From: an uncultured Lachnospiraceae bacterium
GTDB lineage: Bacteria > Bacillota > Clostridia > Lachnospirales > Lachnospiraceae
DNA length: 19,138 nucleotides
NCBI GenBank assembly: GCA_947594335.1
Contig: CANQEC010000018.1
Span: 1-19,138 of the forward strand
Reading direction: 5' to 3'
Shown here: positions 8,151 to 16,025 of the stretch, in pieces
Numbering within the stretch: the stretch's first letter is position 1
Layout of the letters: each line of letters begins with the position of its first letter
Notes under the pieces: generated by a model
What the model was told of the DNA's origin: nothing
Seen by the model: the letters and a program-made list of their open reading frames with translations, nothing else
The model's database searches: none
Position numbers and translations under genes: made by a program

Positions 8151-8185
8151 AAGGAGTGCCGCTTTATCACTTGGCGGCACTCCTT
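8151..8185 (+). terminator. 12-bp perfect hairpin after the propeller gene
   Basis: AAGGAGTGCCGC (8151-8162) and GCGGCACTCCTT (8174-8185) pair perfectly around an 11-base loop, 32 bases after the stop codon. No T-run follows directly (a T-rich stretch begins around 8205), so it may be an RNA 3'-end stabiliser or a non-canonical terminator. The rest of the 339-base gap to 8458 holds no supportable gene; its right end is AT-rich and carries the promoter-like sequence described next. Confidence 0.55.
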
Positions 8186-8418
8186 CAAGCCGTTCTCCGG
8201 TGTCATTTTTTCTTTCCTTCAACGATTTCGGCGTTTTGGACACTTTCCCGCATTTTCAATGTCATTCTCTCGCCCTTATATTATGCAGGCGATCACTTTC
8301 CACAGCCAACAGGAGCGCATTTTCCGGCCAGTCAGGACCATGTTAAACGATCTGTCTGGAAGAACAGCCGCTTCAAAAACTTCTTTATTGATACTAAGTT
8401 GAATTTATAATATAATGC

Positions 8419-8448
8419 TTGTATTTTTTGATAAATTTATGTTACACT
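8419..8448 (+). promoter_or_regulatory. Promoter-like sequence directly upstream of the Rpn remnant
   Basis: TTGTAT (8419-8424), an 18-base spacer and TACACT (8443-8448), with TG one base before the -10. It lies only about 10 bases before the start of homologous protein sequence, as if the original 5' coding part had been removed. Confidence 0.4.
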
Positions 8449-8458
8449 CTATCTATCT

Positions 8459-8902
8459 TTGGGATTAAAGGAAATAGAGCTTGCCACAGAAGAAGACAGA
8501 CACTATAAAATTGATCTCTGGGCCAGGTTCTTTAAGGCCGGCAGTTGGGAGGAACTGAAAATGATCGCAGAAAACAATACTGATTTCCAGGAAGCCATCA
8601 CCACTACATACCAGCTCTCACAGGAGGAAAAGATCCGCATGCAGTGCGAGGCACGGGAGGATTACTACCGCCGCACCCGGGGACGGGAGAGGCTGCTGCG
8701 GGAAACCATTCTGGAGAATAAAAAGCTTATCTCTGAAAAGGAACAGCTTTCTTCTGAAAAGGAGCGGCTCTCCTCCGAAAATGAACAACTCTCTTCCCAG
8801 AATGAGCAGCTCTCATTTGAAAAGGAACAGCTTTCCTCCCAGAATGAATTTCTCCGCAAAAAATTAGCTGAACTTGGCTTTGACGCAGATAGCATCAAAT
8901 AA
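8459..8902 (+). pseudogene. C-terminal remnant of an Rpn-family PD-(D/E)XK nuclease/transposase-like protein
   Basis: 147 codons from a TTG. KEIELATEEDRHYKIDLWA, EELKMIAENN, TTYQLSQEEKIRMQCEARED and YYRR are the familiar C-terminal segments of Lachnospiraceae Rpn-family (PF12784-like) proteins, which are normally about 300 residues or more. The catalytic N-terminal nuclease part is missing: in this frame a TAA lies at 8432-8434 and no homologous sequence was seen upstream. The tail is six heptads ending FLRKKLAELGFD, a coiled coil. No good Shine-Dalgarno precedes the TTG, so translation is doubtful, although the frame itself is undamaged. Full-length Rpn proteins cleave DNA and promote recombination; in some bacteria their C-terminal part is also made separately as an antitoxin, so this may be more than debris. 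Confidence 0.7.
8732..8857 (+). repeat. Six tandem 21-bp units encoding a heptad coiled coil
   Basis: In-frame heptads SEKEQLS, SEKERLS, SENEQLS, SQNEQLS, FEKEQLS, SQNEFLR. Leucine at a fixed position with charged or polar residues elsewhere predicts a parallel coiled coil, probably for dimerisation. Unit number in such tails would be expected to vary between paralogs. Confidence 0.85.
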
Positions 8903-9000
8903 GCAGAGCGAAAATGCTTTTCACAGCCAAACCTTGGTTCAGATTAAGAAATTAGAAAAACTGCCGATATTTCCACAAAACCTGTTTCCCCCCGCCTGCG

Positions 9001-9960
9001 CTATCTGCCCCACGCGAAAGACTGCTCCGTTATCCAGCGGTACACATCCTGGAAAACAGTGTCCCTGTCTTCCTCTGCTTCGTTCAGTATCTCATGGCGA
9101 AGCCCTTCATAGATTCTGCACTCCACATGCTCCATCCCGACCTCTTTAAAAAGGCTGACGACCTTGCGCACCCCTTTCCCGAAATCTCCGACCGGATCGT
9201 CTCCTCCGGAAATAAACAGCACCGGCAGAGAACGCGGCATATGCTCCAGATATGCGCGGTCCGATATCTTCAGCATTCCAAGAAACAGATTGTAATAGCC
9301 GTTCAGCGTAAACGGGATCCCGCATTTCGGATCCTCCAGATAAGCATCGACGGTCTCCTCATTTTTACAGAGCCAGTCGGACTCTGTCCTGCTCGGATGA
9401 AATCTCCTGTTAAAATTTCCAAACGACAGCCACCATACGAGACGGCTCCTGTGGCGCCAGCCCGCGAACAGGGCTTCCAGTCCCGACAGGACAAGTCCTG
9501 CTTCCAGAACCGCTTTCGGCTGCTGCCCGGTTCCGCAGATCACAGCTCCATCGAGCCCATCCCCGTAACGGCAGATATACTGCCGCGCCAGGAAGGAACC
9601 CATGCTGTGCCCGAACAGAAAATAAGGCACGTCCGGATACTTTTTCTTTGTCCGCTCATATACACCGTGAATATCACGAATCAATGTCCTGTTTCCTTTT
9701 TCTTTCGCAAAATATCCGTAATCCTTCTCCGAGACTACCGAGTCCCCGTGTCCCAGATGGTCGTGTCCGACAACAAAAATACCTTTTCGGGCAAGATAAC
9801 AGGCAAATTTCCGGTACCTCCCGATATACTCCGACATTCCGTGACAGAGCTGCACCACCGCAGTTACTTCTCCTTCCGGAATCCAGCAGATGCCGTGCAG
9901 AATGGTTCTTCCGTCATTTGAAGGCAGGCTGAATTTCTCTTCTTTTACCGCATGATCCAT
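9001..9960 (-). CDS. Alpha/beta hydrolase, lysophospholipase or monoacylglycerol lipase-like
   Basis: 319 residues, the normal length for serine-aminopeptidase-type hydrolases (Hydrolase_4/PF12146 group). The oxyanion region is LCHGMSEYIGRY (38-49). HDHLGHGDS (66-74) is the usual second motif. The nucleophile is S119 in GHSMG, the acid D255 in GGDDPVG, and the base H289 in GLRHEILNE, so the triad is complete. The expected substrate is a monoglyceride or lysophospholipid, cleaved in the cytosol; there is no signal peptide or membrane segment. Substrate cannot be read from sequence. GGAGGAAATAAGT precedes the ATG at good distance. It stands alone, convergent with the Rpn remnant and separated from the LRR gene upstream by its own promoter. 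Confidence 0.88.
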   Translation of the reverse strand: MDHAVKEEKFSLPSNDGRTILHGICWIPEGEVTAVVQLCHGMSEYIGRYRKFACYLARKGIFVVGHDHLGHGDSVVSEKDYGYFAKEKGNRTLIRDIHGVYERTKKKYPDVPYFLFGHSMGSFLARQYICRYGDGLDGAVICGTGQQPKAVLEAGLVLSGLEALFAGWRHRSRLVWWLSFGNFNRRFHPSRTESDWLCKNEETVDAYLEDPKCGIPFTLNGYYNLFLGMLKISDRAYLEHMPRSLPVLFISGGDDPVGDFGKGVRKVVSLFKEVGMEHVECRIYEGLRHEILNEAEEDRDTVFQDVYRWITEQSFAWGR

Positions 9961-10047
9961 ACTTATTTCCTCCGCATACTCTGAAAACTCCGCGCATCAG
10001 GTTCTTTTTTATCCTTCCCCTGATCTCATCTTTATAGTCATATTTCT

Positions 10048-10076
10048 TTTATACTTCAGAAACCGGTTCTGCGCAA
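10048..10076 (-). promoter_or_regulatory. Promoter of the alpha/beta hydrolase gene with palindromic spacer
   Basis: On the minus strand, TTGCGC (10071-10076), a 17-base spacer and TATAAA (10048-10053). The spacer contains the palindrome AACCGGTT (10062-10069), which could be a repressor site. The transcript would have a leader of roughly 80 bases. Confidence 0.45.
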
Positions 10077-10104
10077 CCATACGATTCCAAATTTGCCTGT
10101 AATC

Positions 10105-10131
10105 GGGCAGGAGGCGGTTTTCCTCCTGCCC
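10105..10131. repeat. 10-bp perfect inverted repeat
   Basis: GGGCAGGAGG (10105-10114) and CCTCCTGCCC (10122-10131) around a 7-base loop. No T-run follows on either strand, so it is not a clear terminator. It lies in the 319-base gap between the hydrolase and LRR genes, which otherwise holds the hydrolase promoter and the terminator at 10180-10233; I see no gene in that gap. Confidence 0.6.
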
Positions 10132-10179
10132 CCCGCGCGGCCCGCAGGCTGCGATGGCAGCTGACTTCCTTGCACGGGC

Positions 10180-10233
10180 CTATGTAATAAAAGAGGAGAC
10201 GCTTTTGAATGAGGCGTCCCCCTTTTTACATAG
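10180..10233 (-). terminator. Long, probably bidirectional terminator after the LRR gene
   Basis: Arms CTATGTAA...GACGC (10180-10202) and GCGTC...TTACATAG (10214-10233) pair with a few bulges. On the minus strand the G+C-rich core is followed by CTCTTTTATT, terminating the LRR gene that stops at 10280; on the plus strand it is followed by CCCTTTTT. Confidence 0.7.
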
Positions 10234-10279
10234 ACTGCAAATATTAAACCCGGTCGCTGTTTTTATTGAGGAAAAGCGC

Positions 10280-13200
10280 TTACTTTTTTGATTTTGCGCT
10301 GGACCAGGAGCCGTAAACTTTCTTACTGCCGACTTTGCAGTACGCACGGATCCGGTATGACCAGGCTTTTCCTTTTTTTGCGCTCGTATCCGTGTAAGTC
10401 CGGGTCGTCCCTTTCTTGATAACTTTCTTGTCGGCCCATTTCCCTTTGCTGTTCTTGCGCTGGATCACGTAGCCGTCGGCCCCGGGCACTTTCTTCCAGG
10501 AAAGCTTCACCGAGTTGCGTTTGCTCAGTCTGGATACGGTCAGTTTTGCAGATGCAGGAACGATCTGAAAGCTCTTCTTCACAGTCCCTGTGTAGCTCCC
10601 TTTTCCCTTGATGGTGACGGATGCCGTGCCGGGATTTTTGTTTTTCGTGAAGGTAAGTGTGTAATCTGTTCCCTTTTTAAGCTTTTTGCTCCCGTTTTTG
10701 ACTGTCACGGATGGAGTCAGCTTTTTCCCGCTGTAGGTGACAGAGGAAGGAAGCGTGATTTTGCACGTTGTCAGGGATGTTTTTTTATTTTTATCTGATA
10801 CCCAGGTGAGCGTGCCTCCGTGATTCGTCAGGTGATAAGGGAGCCATGTCGAATCACCGGCAGGATAGACTGCCGTGGCTGTAACATCGGTAAAGGAATC
10901 ATTCTCATAAGCGAAAGAAGGCGCGTTTCCGGTAAATTCTATTTCTTTCAGACCGGTGCAGCCGGAAAATGCGCCGCTTCCAAGTGAAGTCAGGCTGGCG
11001 GGGAATTTAACTTCCTTCAGGCTGGAGCAATCCTTAAACGCCTCTTCTTCAATGGAAGTTAGTTTGTCGGGAAAGTTGATTTCCTTTAAACCGGTGCAGC
11101 CGGAAAATACATACCAGCCGATGGAAGTGACGCCGTCCGGCAAATCAAGTTTTTCCAGGCCGGAACACCCCTTAAATGCGCCATTACCAATAGATGTCAG
11201 GTTTTTGGGAAATTTGATCTCTTTTAAGCTGGAAAATCCATTAAATGCATAACTGTCGATCGAAGTCACGCTGTTCGGAATCCTGATTTCTTTCAAACCG
11301 GTACAGCCGGAAAATACATCCCAGTCGATGGAAGTGAGGCTGTCCGGCAGATCAAGCTTTTCCAGACTGGAACAATCCTTAAACGCGCCATTGCTAATGG
11401 AGGTCAGGCTGCTGGAGAATTTTATTTCCTTCAGGCCAGAGCACCCATAAAATGCACTCTCACCAATGGAGGCCACGCTGTCCGGCAGATCAAGCTTTTC
11501 CAGACTGGGGCAGTTGGAAAACGCATTCACCCCGATCGATGTCAATTTGCCGGGAAGCGTAATTCTTTTCAAATTAGAGTATCCGGAAAATGCATAATCC
11601 CAGATGGATGTCATACCGTCCGGAAACCTGATCTCCTCCAGACCAGAACAGCCGGAAAACGCATCCCTGTCAATGGAAGTCAGACTGTCCGGAAAAATAA
11701 GTTTTTCCAGACTGGAACAACTCTTAAATGCCTCCCAGCCAATGGAACTGAGGCTGCTGGAGAATTTTATTTCCTTCAGGGCGGAACAGCCTCTAAATGT
11801 GTAATCGCCAATGGAAATCACGCCGTCCGGCAGATCAATCTTCGTCAGATTCGGACAATATTCAAATGTTCGTGAACCAAGTGTAATCAGGCTGCCGGAA
11901 AGTTTAATTTCCTTCAAACTGGAACAGAAGGAAAAAGAATCATTCCCGATAGAAGCCACGCTGTCCGGCAGACTGATCTTTTCCAGACTGGTGCAGCTTT
12001 TAAATACTCCGTCGCCAATAGAAATCAGGCTGCTGGGGAATTCTATCTCCTTCAAGCCGGAACAGCGGGAAAATATATACCAGCCAATCGAAGTCAGGCT
12101 GTCCGGCAGACTGATCTTTTCCAGACTGGTACAGTTCTCAAATGCAAACTCGCCAATGGAAGTCAGACTGTCGGAGAATTTTATCTCCTTCAGATTGGAA
12201 CAGTCCTTAAAAGCAGATTTGCCAATCGAGGTCAGACTGTCCGGCAGGTCAAGTTTTTCCAGACTGGTGCAATTCCCAAATGTAAGATAGTCAATCGAAG
12301 TCAAACCGCCGGAGAATTTTATTTCCTTCAGATTAGAACAGTTCGTAAAAGCAGCGCTGCCAATCGAGGTCAGACTGTCCGGCATAGTTATCTCTGTTAA
12401 GTTTGTGAAATCCGAAAAACAATTATTACCGACAGCTGTTATCTTATCGGAGAAGGCTATTTTGCGGACATCAGCTTTCAGGGATCCAAGATTGTTTACA
12501 GTCCCTTCCCCATAAATATAAAGAAATCCGTTTTCATACAACTTAAACCACGCTTTGTCGCCGCAGCTGCCCTGTTTGATGACTTCGGAAGAGGTTTTTT
12601 TCTTGATTGTCACCGTCTGCGTCGCGGTAAACCCGCCATCCTCCGTTTTTGCCGTGATTGTTGCCGTGCCGACTCCTCTGATCGCGGCAAACCCGCCTTT
12701 TTCCGGAACAGCGACGACGGAGGGATCTGAACTGGTGTAGGTAACGTTTTTATTATCCGCATTTTCCGGAAGGACTTCCGCGATTACGGGAAGAACCTCG
12801 TTCTCGTACAGGATCATGCTGGGAACCGAAAAGCGTACTCCCGTAACCGGAACCGGAATTTTAACTTCAAAGTTACCATACAGTTTTTCATAAATCCCGG
12901 CGTACACGTTGATCAGTTCCAGCAGCCGTTTTCTGTTTGCCGTCTGGGAATCGCTGATGGAAAGCAGTTCTTTTGCCGTGGAGATATTCTCCCGGTAAAA
13001 AACCATATTAATAAAATTCGAGAATACCCCTCCGTCCAGATATCCCTCCAGCCACGTCCGGGCATAGGTGTTCCCATAAATCTGAAACTCTACATAGGCC
13101 TGAAAACAGGATAGAAAATTCTTCCCGTTTTCGGAGGTTTTGCTGTTGGAAAATTTGGACGCGGAATTGAGCATCCCCAGCTTCATGTAGCAGTCCGTAG

Positions 13201-14587
13201 TATAAAGCAGAGCGAGTTTTAAATTGTTGGATGCCTTGTTGGTCGAATCGAAACAGGCGTCCAGCCCGGACAGACCCAGATTCAGCATTTTCAGGACAGG
13301 GAAGGTATCCTTAAGCTTGTCCCACGCTCTGTCGCAAAAGAAATCCAGTGCCACTTTCCCCATCCGGTCCTCTGCATATTCTATCTCAGTGCTCTGCAGA
13401 GCTTCGATGATATCCTCCGCTGCCGAGACAAAACTGGGATTGGAAGAACCGCAGGCGTCTTTTGCCGCTTTCAGAAGTATAATCCGTTCTTCCTTTACCT
13501 TCTGCAGCGCAAGATAATCGGAGATTATGCTGACCAGATCCCCGGTGTCCTTCGCAACCGTCTTTGCAAAAGAAATGATATCTCCGCATTCCTTCAGGGT
13601 TTCGGCCTTGGAGAGGAAGGAGGAGGCCTGTTCCACCGACATACCGTTGGTGTAATCAGAAATATTTTTTGTCAGCTCATCCGCCAGAAGCGCCTGCAGT
13701 TCCATGCTGAATTTTATCTCATTGCTGGACAGGTCCAGCGAAGCGCTTTCTTCCTCCATACCGTATTTCAGATAACTCATAAGAATCACTTCGTAGATAT
13801 ATTTCTGCTGGGTGGTAAACGGTTTTCGGTATTCCTCGTTGAGAAGCGCGCTCCACGATGCCGAGAGATTTGTCAGCGCTTTGTCCTCCAGAAGATAACC
13901 GCCCAGTTCCAGGTATACCGGATCCTGGAAACTCTGGAAAAGGGGATAAATTCCCTGCGATCCCCCAAACCCGGAGATCATCGTATTCGCAAGCCATGTA
14001 TCGTAGTCCGGGAGGTCGTCGGAAAAGGAAGAGACGCAGGCAGACAGATAGTCTTCCAGGTCGGGACTTTCGGTGGAAATTTCTTCCTCCTCGATGGTGA
14101 TGTCCGCAGATGCAAGATCATCGGACAGATCAGGTTCCTCCTCCAGATCAATGGAGATTTCCTCTCCGGAGTACGTTTTGCCGTCATACAGGTCTTCCCC
14201 GCCGATGGAATTCTCTGAATTTTCTGAACTTTCAGGACTTCCGGGATTTTCGGTACTTTCAGGGACCCCGGGATTCTCAGGAATTTCGGAAATCTCCAGA
14301 TCGATGACGGTTTCCCCGTCGGAAGCAGAGCTGATTTCCCATGAGCCGGCAGCCTCGCCAGATTCCATGATCGTGCCGTCTTCCGAGAGAACAGCAGCAG
14401 TCCCTGAAAGATCCGATTCACCGGCGGATTGAGCGGCAGGAAGAGACTCCTGCGTATCCGGGATTACATCGATCCCTTCAATGATGTTTTCAGGCTGGAT
14501 CGCGGCAGACTCCGCAGCGCACAGGCTGACCGGACAGAATAAGAGCACAAAGGCCAGAACCGCGCCTGAAATACTTTTTTTCTTCAT
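10280..14587 (-). CDS. Secreted BspA-like LRR_5 surface protein with Ig-like and FN3-like domains
   Basis: 1435 residues. Signal peptide MKKKSISGAVLAFVLLFCPV then SLCAAES. Residues ~95-180 are an acidic Pro/Glu/Ser stalk with repeated ENPG/PES motifs. Residues ~181-575 are a mostly helical region I do not recognise. ~581-662 is a bacterial Ig-like (Big_2) domain (VTGVRFSVPS, TYTSSDPSVVAV, GTATITAKTEDGG). 713-1218 are 22 consecutive 23-residue LRR_5 repeats (PDSLTSIGxxAFxxCSxLKEIxF). After a spacer come a TYSGKKLTPSVTV module (~1265-1335) and a C-terminal FN3-like module (VSRLSKRNSVKLSWKKVPGA, GYVIQRK, WSYRIRAYC). No LPxTG or membrane anchor ends the protein. Likely role is adhesion or binding at the surface, by family analogy. 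Translation initiation looks unusual (see 14588-14624). Confidence 0.88.
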   Translation of the reverse strand: MKKKSISGAVLAFVLLFCPVSLCAAESAAIQPENIIEGIDVIPDTQESLPAAQSAGESDLSGTAAVLSEDGTIMESGEAAGSWEISSASDGETVIDLEISEIPENPGVPESTENPGSPESSENSENSIGGEDLYDGKTYSGEEISIDLEEEPDLSDDLASADITIEEEEISTESPDLEDYLSACVSSFSDDLPDYDTWLANTMISGFGGSQGIYPLFQSFQDPVYLELGGYLLEDKALTNLSASWSALLNEEYRKPFTTQQKYIYEVILMSYLKYGMEEESASLDLSSNEIKFSMELQALLADELTKNISDYTNGMSVEQASSFLSKAETLKECGDIISFAKTVAKDTGDLVSIISDYLALQKVKEERIILLKAAKDACGSSNPSFVSAAEDIIEALQSTEIEYAEDRMGKVALDFFCDRAWDKLKDTFPVLKMLNLGLSGLDACFDSTNKASNNLKLALLYTTDCYMKLGMLNSASKFSNSKTSENGKNFLSCFQAYVEFQIYGNTYARTWLEGYLDGGVFSNFINMVFYRENISTAKELLSISDSQTANRKRLLELINVYAGIYEKLYGNFEVKIPVPVTGVRFSVPSMILYENEVLPVIAEVLPENADNKNVTYTSSDPSVVAVPEKGGFAAIRGVGTATITAKTEDGGFTATQTVTIKKKTSSEVIKQGSCGDKAWFKLYENGFLYIYGEGTVNNLGSLKADVRKIAFSDKITAVGNNCFSDFTNLTEITMPDSLTSIGSAAFTNCSNLKEIKFSGGLTSIDYLTFGNCTSLEKLDLPDSLTSIGKSAFKDCSNLKEIKFSDSLTSIGEFAFENCTSLEKISLPDSLTSIGWYIFSRCSGLKEIEFPSSLISIGDGVFKSCTSLEKISLPDSVASIGNDSFSFCSSLKEIKLSGSLITLGSRTFEYCPNLTKIDLPDGVISIGDYTFRGCSALKEIKFSSSLSSIGWEAFKSCSSLEKLIFPDSLTSIDRDAFSGCSGLEEIRFPDGMTSIWDYAFSGYSNLKRITLPGKLTSIGVNAFSNCPSLEKLDLPDSVASIGESAFYGCSGLKEIKFSSSLTSISNGAFKDCSSLEKLDLPDSLTSIDWDVFSGCTGLKEIRIPNSVTSIDSYAFNGFSSLKEIKFPKNLTSIGNGAFKGCSGLEKLDLPDGVTSIGWYVFSGCTGLKEINFPDKLTSIEEEAFKDCSSLKEVKFPASLTSLGSGAFSGCTGLKEIEFTGNAPSFAYENDSFTDVTATAVYPAGDSTWLPYHLTNHGGTLTWVSDKNKKTSLTTCKITLPSSVTYSGKKLTPSVTVKNGSKKLKKGTDYTLTFTKNKNPGTASVTIKGKGSYTGTVKKSFQIVPASAKLTVSRLSKRNSVKLSWKKVPGADGYVIQRKNSKGKWADKKVIKKGTTRTYTDTSAKKGKAWSYRIRAYCKVGSKKVYGSWSSAKSKK
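10934..12451 (-). repeat. 22 tandem 69-bp LRR_5 units
   Basis: 22 x 23 codons (residues 713-1218) without a single insertion or deletion. Units mostly alternate between endings of the LKEIKF type and the LEKLDL type, giving a 138-bp super-period, with breaks of phase around units 12-13, 17-18 and 20-22. Many units are very similar at the base level, which should permit recombination between them. Confidence 0.9.
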
Positions 14588-14624
14588 AGATATGTCGGGC
14601 AGACCTTATCCCGACTTCCCTCCT
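14588..14624 (-). promoter_or_regulatory. Ribosome binding site separated from ATG by a hairpin
   Basis: The only strong Shine-Dalgarno of the LRR gene, GGAGGG (14618-14623), lies 30 bases from the ATG. Between them is a perfect 6-bp hairpin, GTCGGG (14610-14615) and CCCGAC (14594-14599), with a 10-base loop. If the 22-base hairpin folds, the effective distance drops to 8 bases, an ideal spacing. Confidence 0.6.
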
Positions 14625-14670
14625 CTCTGACTGTTTTCCGCAAGGGGCAGCGGTCTCAAAAACCCCCGCA

Positions 14671-14715
14671 GAACCCGGATGTGAAGCTGCCTTCCGGCAC
14701 AGCTTCATTCCGTTC
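14671..14715 (-). promoter_or_regulatory. Hairpin in the 5' leader of the LRR gene
   Basis: On the minus strand, GAACGGA and TGAAGCTG pair with CAGCTTCA and TCC..GTTC, with small bulges: an 8-bp perfect inner stem (14682-14689 with 14700-14707) and about 7 more outer pairs. It begins almost at the predicted transcription start. A run of GGGGGTTTTT follows closely, so attenuation is possible. It does not match a riboswitch class I know. Confidence 0.5.
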
Positions 14716-14725
14716 TCCTGCATCG

Positions 14726-14755
14726 ATTATACCCCAGGAGCCCCTTCCAGGTCAA
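14726..14755 (-). promoter_or_regulatory. Sigma-A promoter of the LRR gene
   Basis: On the minus strand, TTGACC (14750-14755), an 18-base spacer and a perfect TATAAT (14726-14731). It implies a leader of about 130 bases before the ATG at 14587. Confidence 0.75.
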
Positions 14756-14785
14756 ATCTGATCCATTTTTCTCCGACAAATACAA

Positions 14786-14848
14786 AAAAAGGATATCCCG
14801 TGAAATTCAAGCTCAATCCATACTTGAAATTCCTACGGGATCCTTTTT
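14786..14848 (-). terminator. Long hairpin terminator after the ADP-ribosylglycohydrolase gene
   Basis: AAAAAGGATATCCCGT (from 14786) pairs with ACGGGATCCTTTTT (ending about 14848), with a 2-base bulge. An inner GAAATTCAAG/CTTGAAATTC stem with one mismatch continues the pairing. On the minus strand the stem is followed by a run of T, 30 bases after the stop at 14880. It has a T-run on the plus strand too and may block read-through in both directions. Confidence 0.75.
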
Positions 14849-14879
14849 ATCTTAGAAAAAAACAAAACCAGAACCAGTG

Positions 14880-15842
14880 TTATCCGTTCTCATGCTCCTG
14901 CCGGTTCCTTACGGCGTCTTCTGCCAGACCTGCCAGCACGCTCTTTGCATCTGCGTCGATCTGCGTGCTCCACCGCCGGGGGATTGCCACATATCCGTAC
15001 AGAGCGCCTGCCAGGCCTCCTGCAATGGCTCCGATCGTGTCAGCGTCGCCGCCCATGTTGACGGCCATTACCACGGCATCCTCAAAGGTTTCTGTATTTC
15101 TCAGACAGTACAGGGCGCATTTAAAGCTATTCACAACAAAACCGGAGGGATTCAGGCTGCTTTTTTCCTCATGGCACTCATACCGGGTGCCGGCCAGGAT
15201 ATCCTCCATCCTGTTCCACAGATCCTCCACCGGGTCAGCATGGTATTCTATCAGATCATGCACCATTTTCGTGTACAGTGCGCAGGCCTCGACGCTCAGA
15301 TCATCCCAGTGCGTCAGCCTGCCGATCTTATCGGCAGCATCCAGGGCTTCTGCTTCATCCGCATAGTATAATCCAGGATACACGGTCCTCATCAGGGCCC
15401 CGTTTCCGGCTCTTCTGTTCCCCTTCTGTACCGCTGTCAGTTTGGATGCTTCGGCCCACAGCTCATATTCTGCCAGCCCCCCGCAGTCTTTCAGATCAGG
15501 CCGCTGGGTCATTGCCTGCATCGCGTTGAAAATTGAGGAGCGGCACGTACCGCCGATATCCTTGGGGTCTTTCAAGGCCCACTGTACAAAATTCTGGCCC
15601 GCATAGGGAGCCGGGTTCTCCGGATGCATTGCCACGGCCAGGGCCGCCGCCACCGTCATCTGCGTGTCGTCTGTTACCTCTCCGGGCTCCACATCCAGCC
15701 AGCCGCCGCCGATCATTTCCTTCACGGTTCCATACTGGCGCCGGATTTCCTGCTCACTCATAAACTCCAGCGGTGCGCCCAGCGCGTCCCCCGCTGCCAC
15801 ACCAAATAACGCTCCCCTGATCTTATTTTCCAGACTCGTCAT
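14880..15842 (-). CDS. ADP-ribosylglycohydrolase family protein
   Basis: 320 residues, normal for the DraG/ARH family (PF03747). N-terminal GALFGVAAGDALGAPLEF (10-27), EVTDDTQM (55-62) carrying the first metal-binding acids, GNGALMR (146-152), and MGGDADTIGAIAGGLAGALY (263-282) carrying the second pair of metal-binding Asp. The two-magnesium active site therefore looks complete. The enzyme removes ADP-ribose from modified proteins, nucleic acids or small adducts in the cytosol; the actual substrate cannot be told. The start is the ATG at 15842, preceded by AAAGGAGG about 8 bases upstream; the frame is open further upstream but has no good ribosome binding site there. No ADP-ribosyltransferase gene is visible in the window. 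It lies between two LRR_5 genes on the same strand, with a terminator after it. Confidence 0.92.
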   Translation of the reverse strand: MTSLENKIRGALFGVAAGDALGAPLEFMSEQEIRRQYGTVKEMIGGGWLDVEPGEVTDDTQMTVAAALAVAMHPENPAPYAGQNFVQWALKDPKDIGGTCRSSIFNAMQAMTQRPDLKDCGGLAEYELWAEASKLTAVQKGNRRAGNGALMRTVYPGLYYADEAEALDAADKIGRLTHWDDLSVEACALYTKMVHDLIEYHADPVEDLWNRMEDILAGTRYECHEEKSSLNPSGFVVNSFKCALYCLRNTETFEDAVVMAVNMGGDADTIGAIAGGLAGALYGYVAIPRRWSTQIDADAKSVLAGLAEDAVRNRQEHENG

Positions 15843-16025
15843 CGTATTATCCTCCTTTATTGTATCCATGCCTCCTGTGTCAAATATACCGCAGGGGAGA
15901 CGTCCGGACCTTCCTTGCCAATAAAAATCTGTTTTTTGAAGCAGCGTCAAGGGCTGTCGGGAATGAACAACGGATTTGCAGCACGCTCCATTGGACATTT
16001 TCCGACAGCTCCTCCCGCCTCCGCG

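Noticed and set aside
8156..8410. 84-codon plus-strand frame in the gap after the propeller gene
   Set aside because: It starts inside a hairpin, has no supported ribosome site context, and shows no recognisable protein features.
10934..12451. Regularly spaced similar sequences that could suggest a CRISPR array
   Set aside because: The units are contiguous 69-bp coding repeats in frame with a LRR_5 protein; there are no unique spacers between identical repeats.
15859..15883. TTGACA and TACAAT upstream of the ADP-ribosylglycohydrolase as a promoter
   Set aside because: The spacer is only 13 bases, too short for a working sigma-A promoter.
15843..15998. N-terminal extension of the ADP-ribosylglycohydrolase
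   Set aside because: The family begins near MTSLENKIRGALFG; AAAGGAGG lies just before that ATG and no good site precedes the upstream starts.
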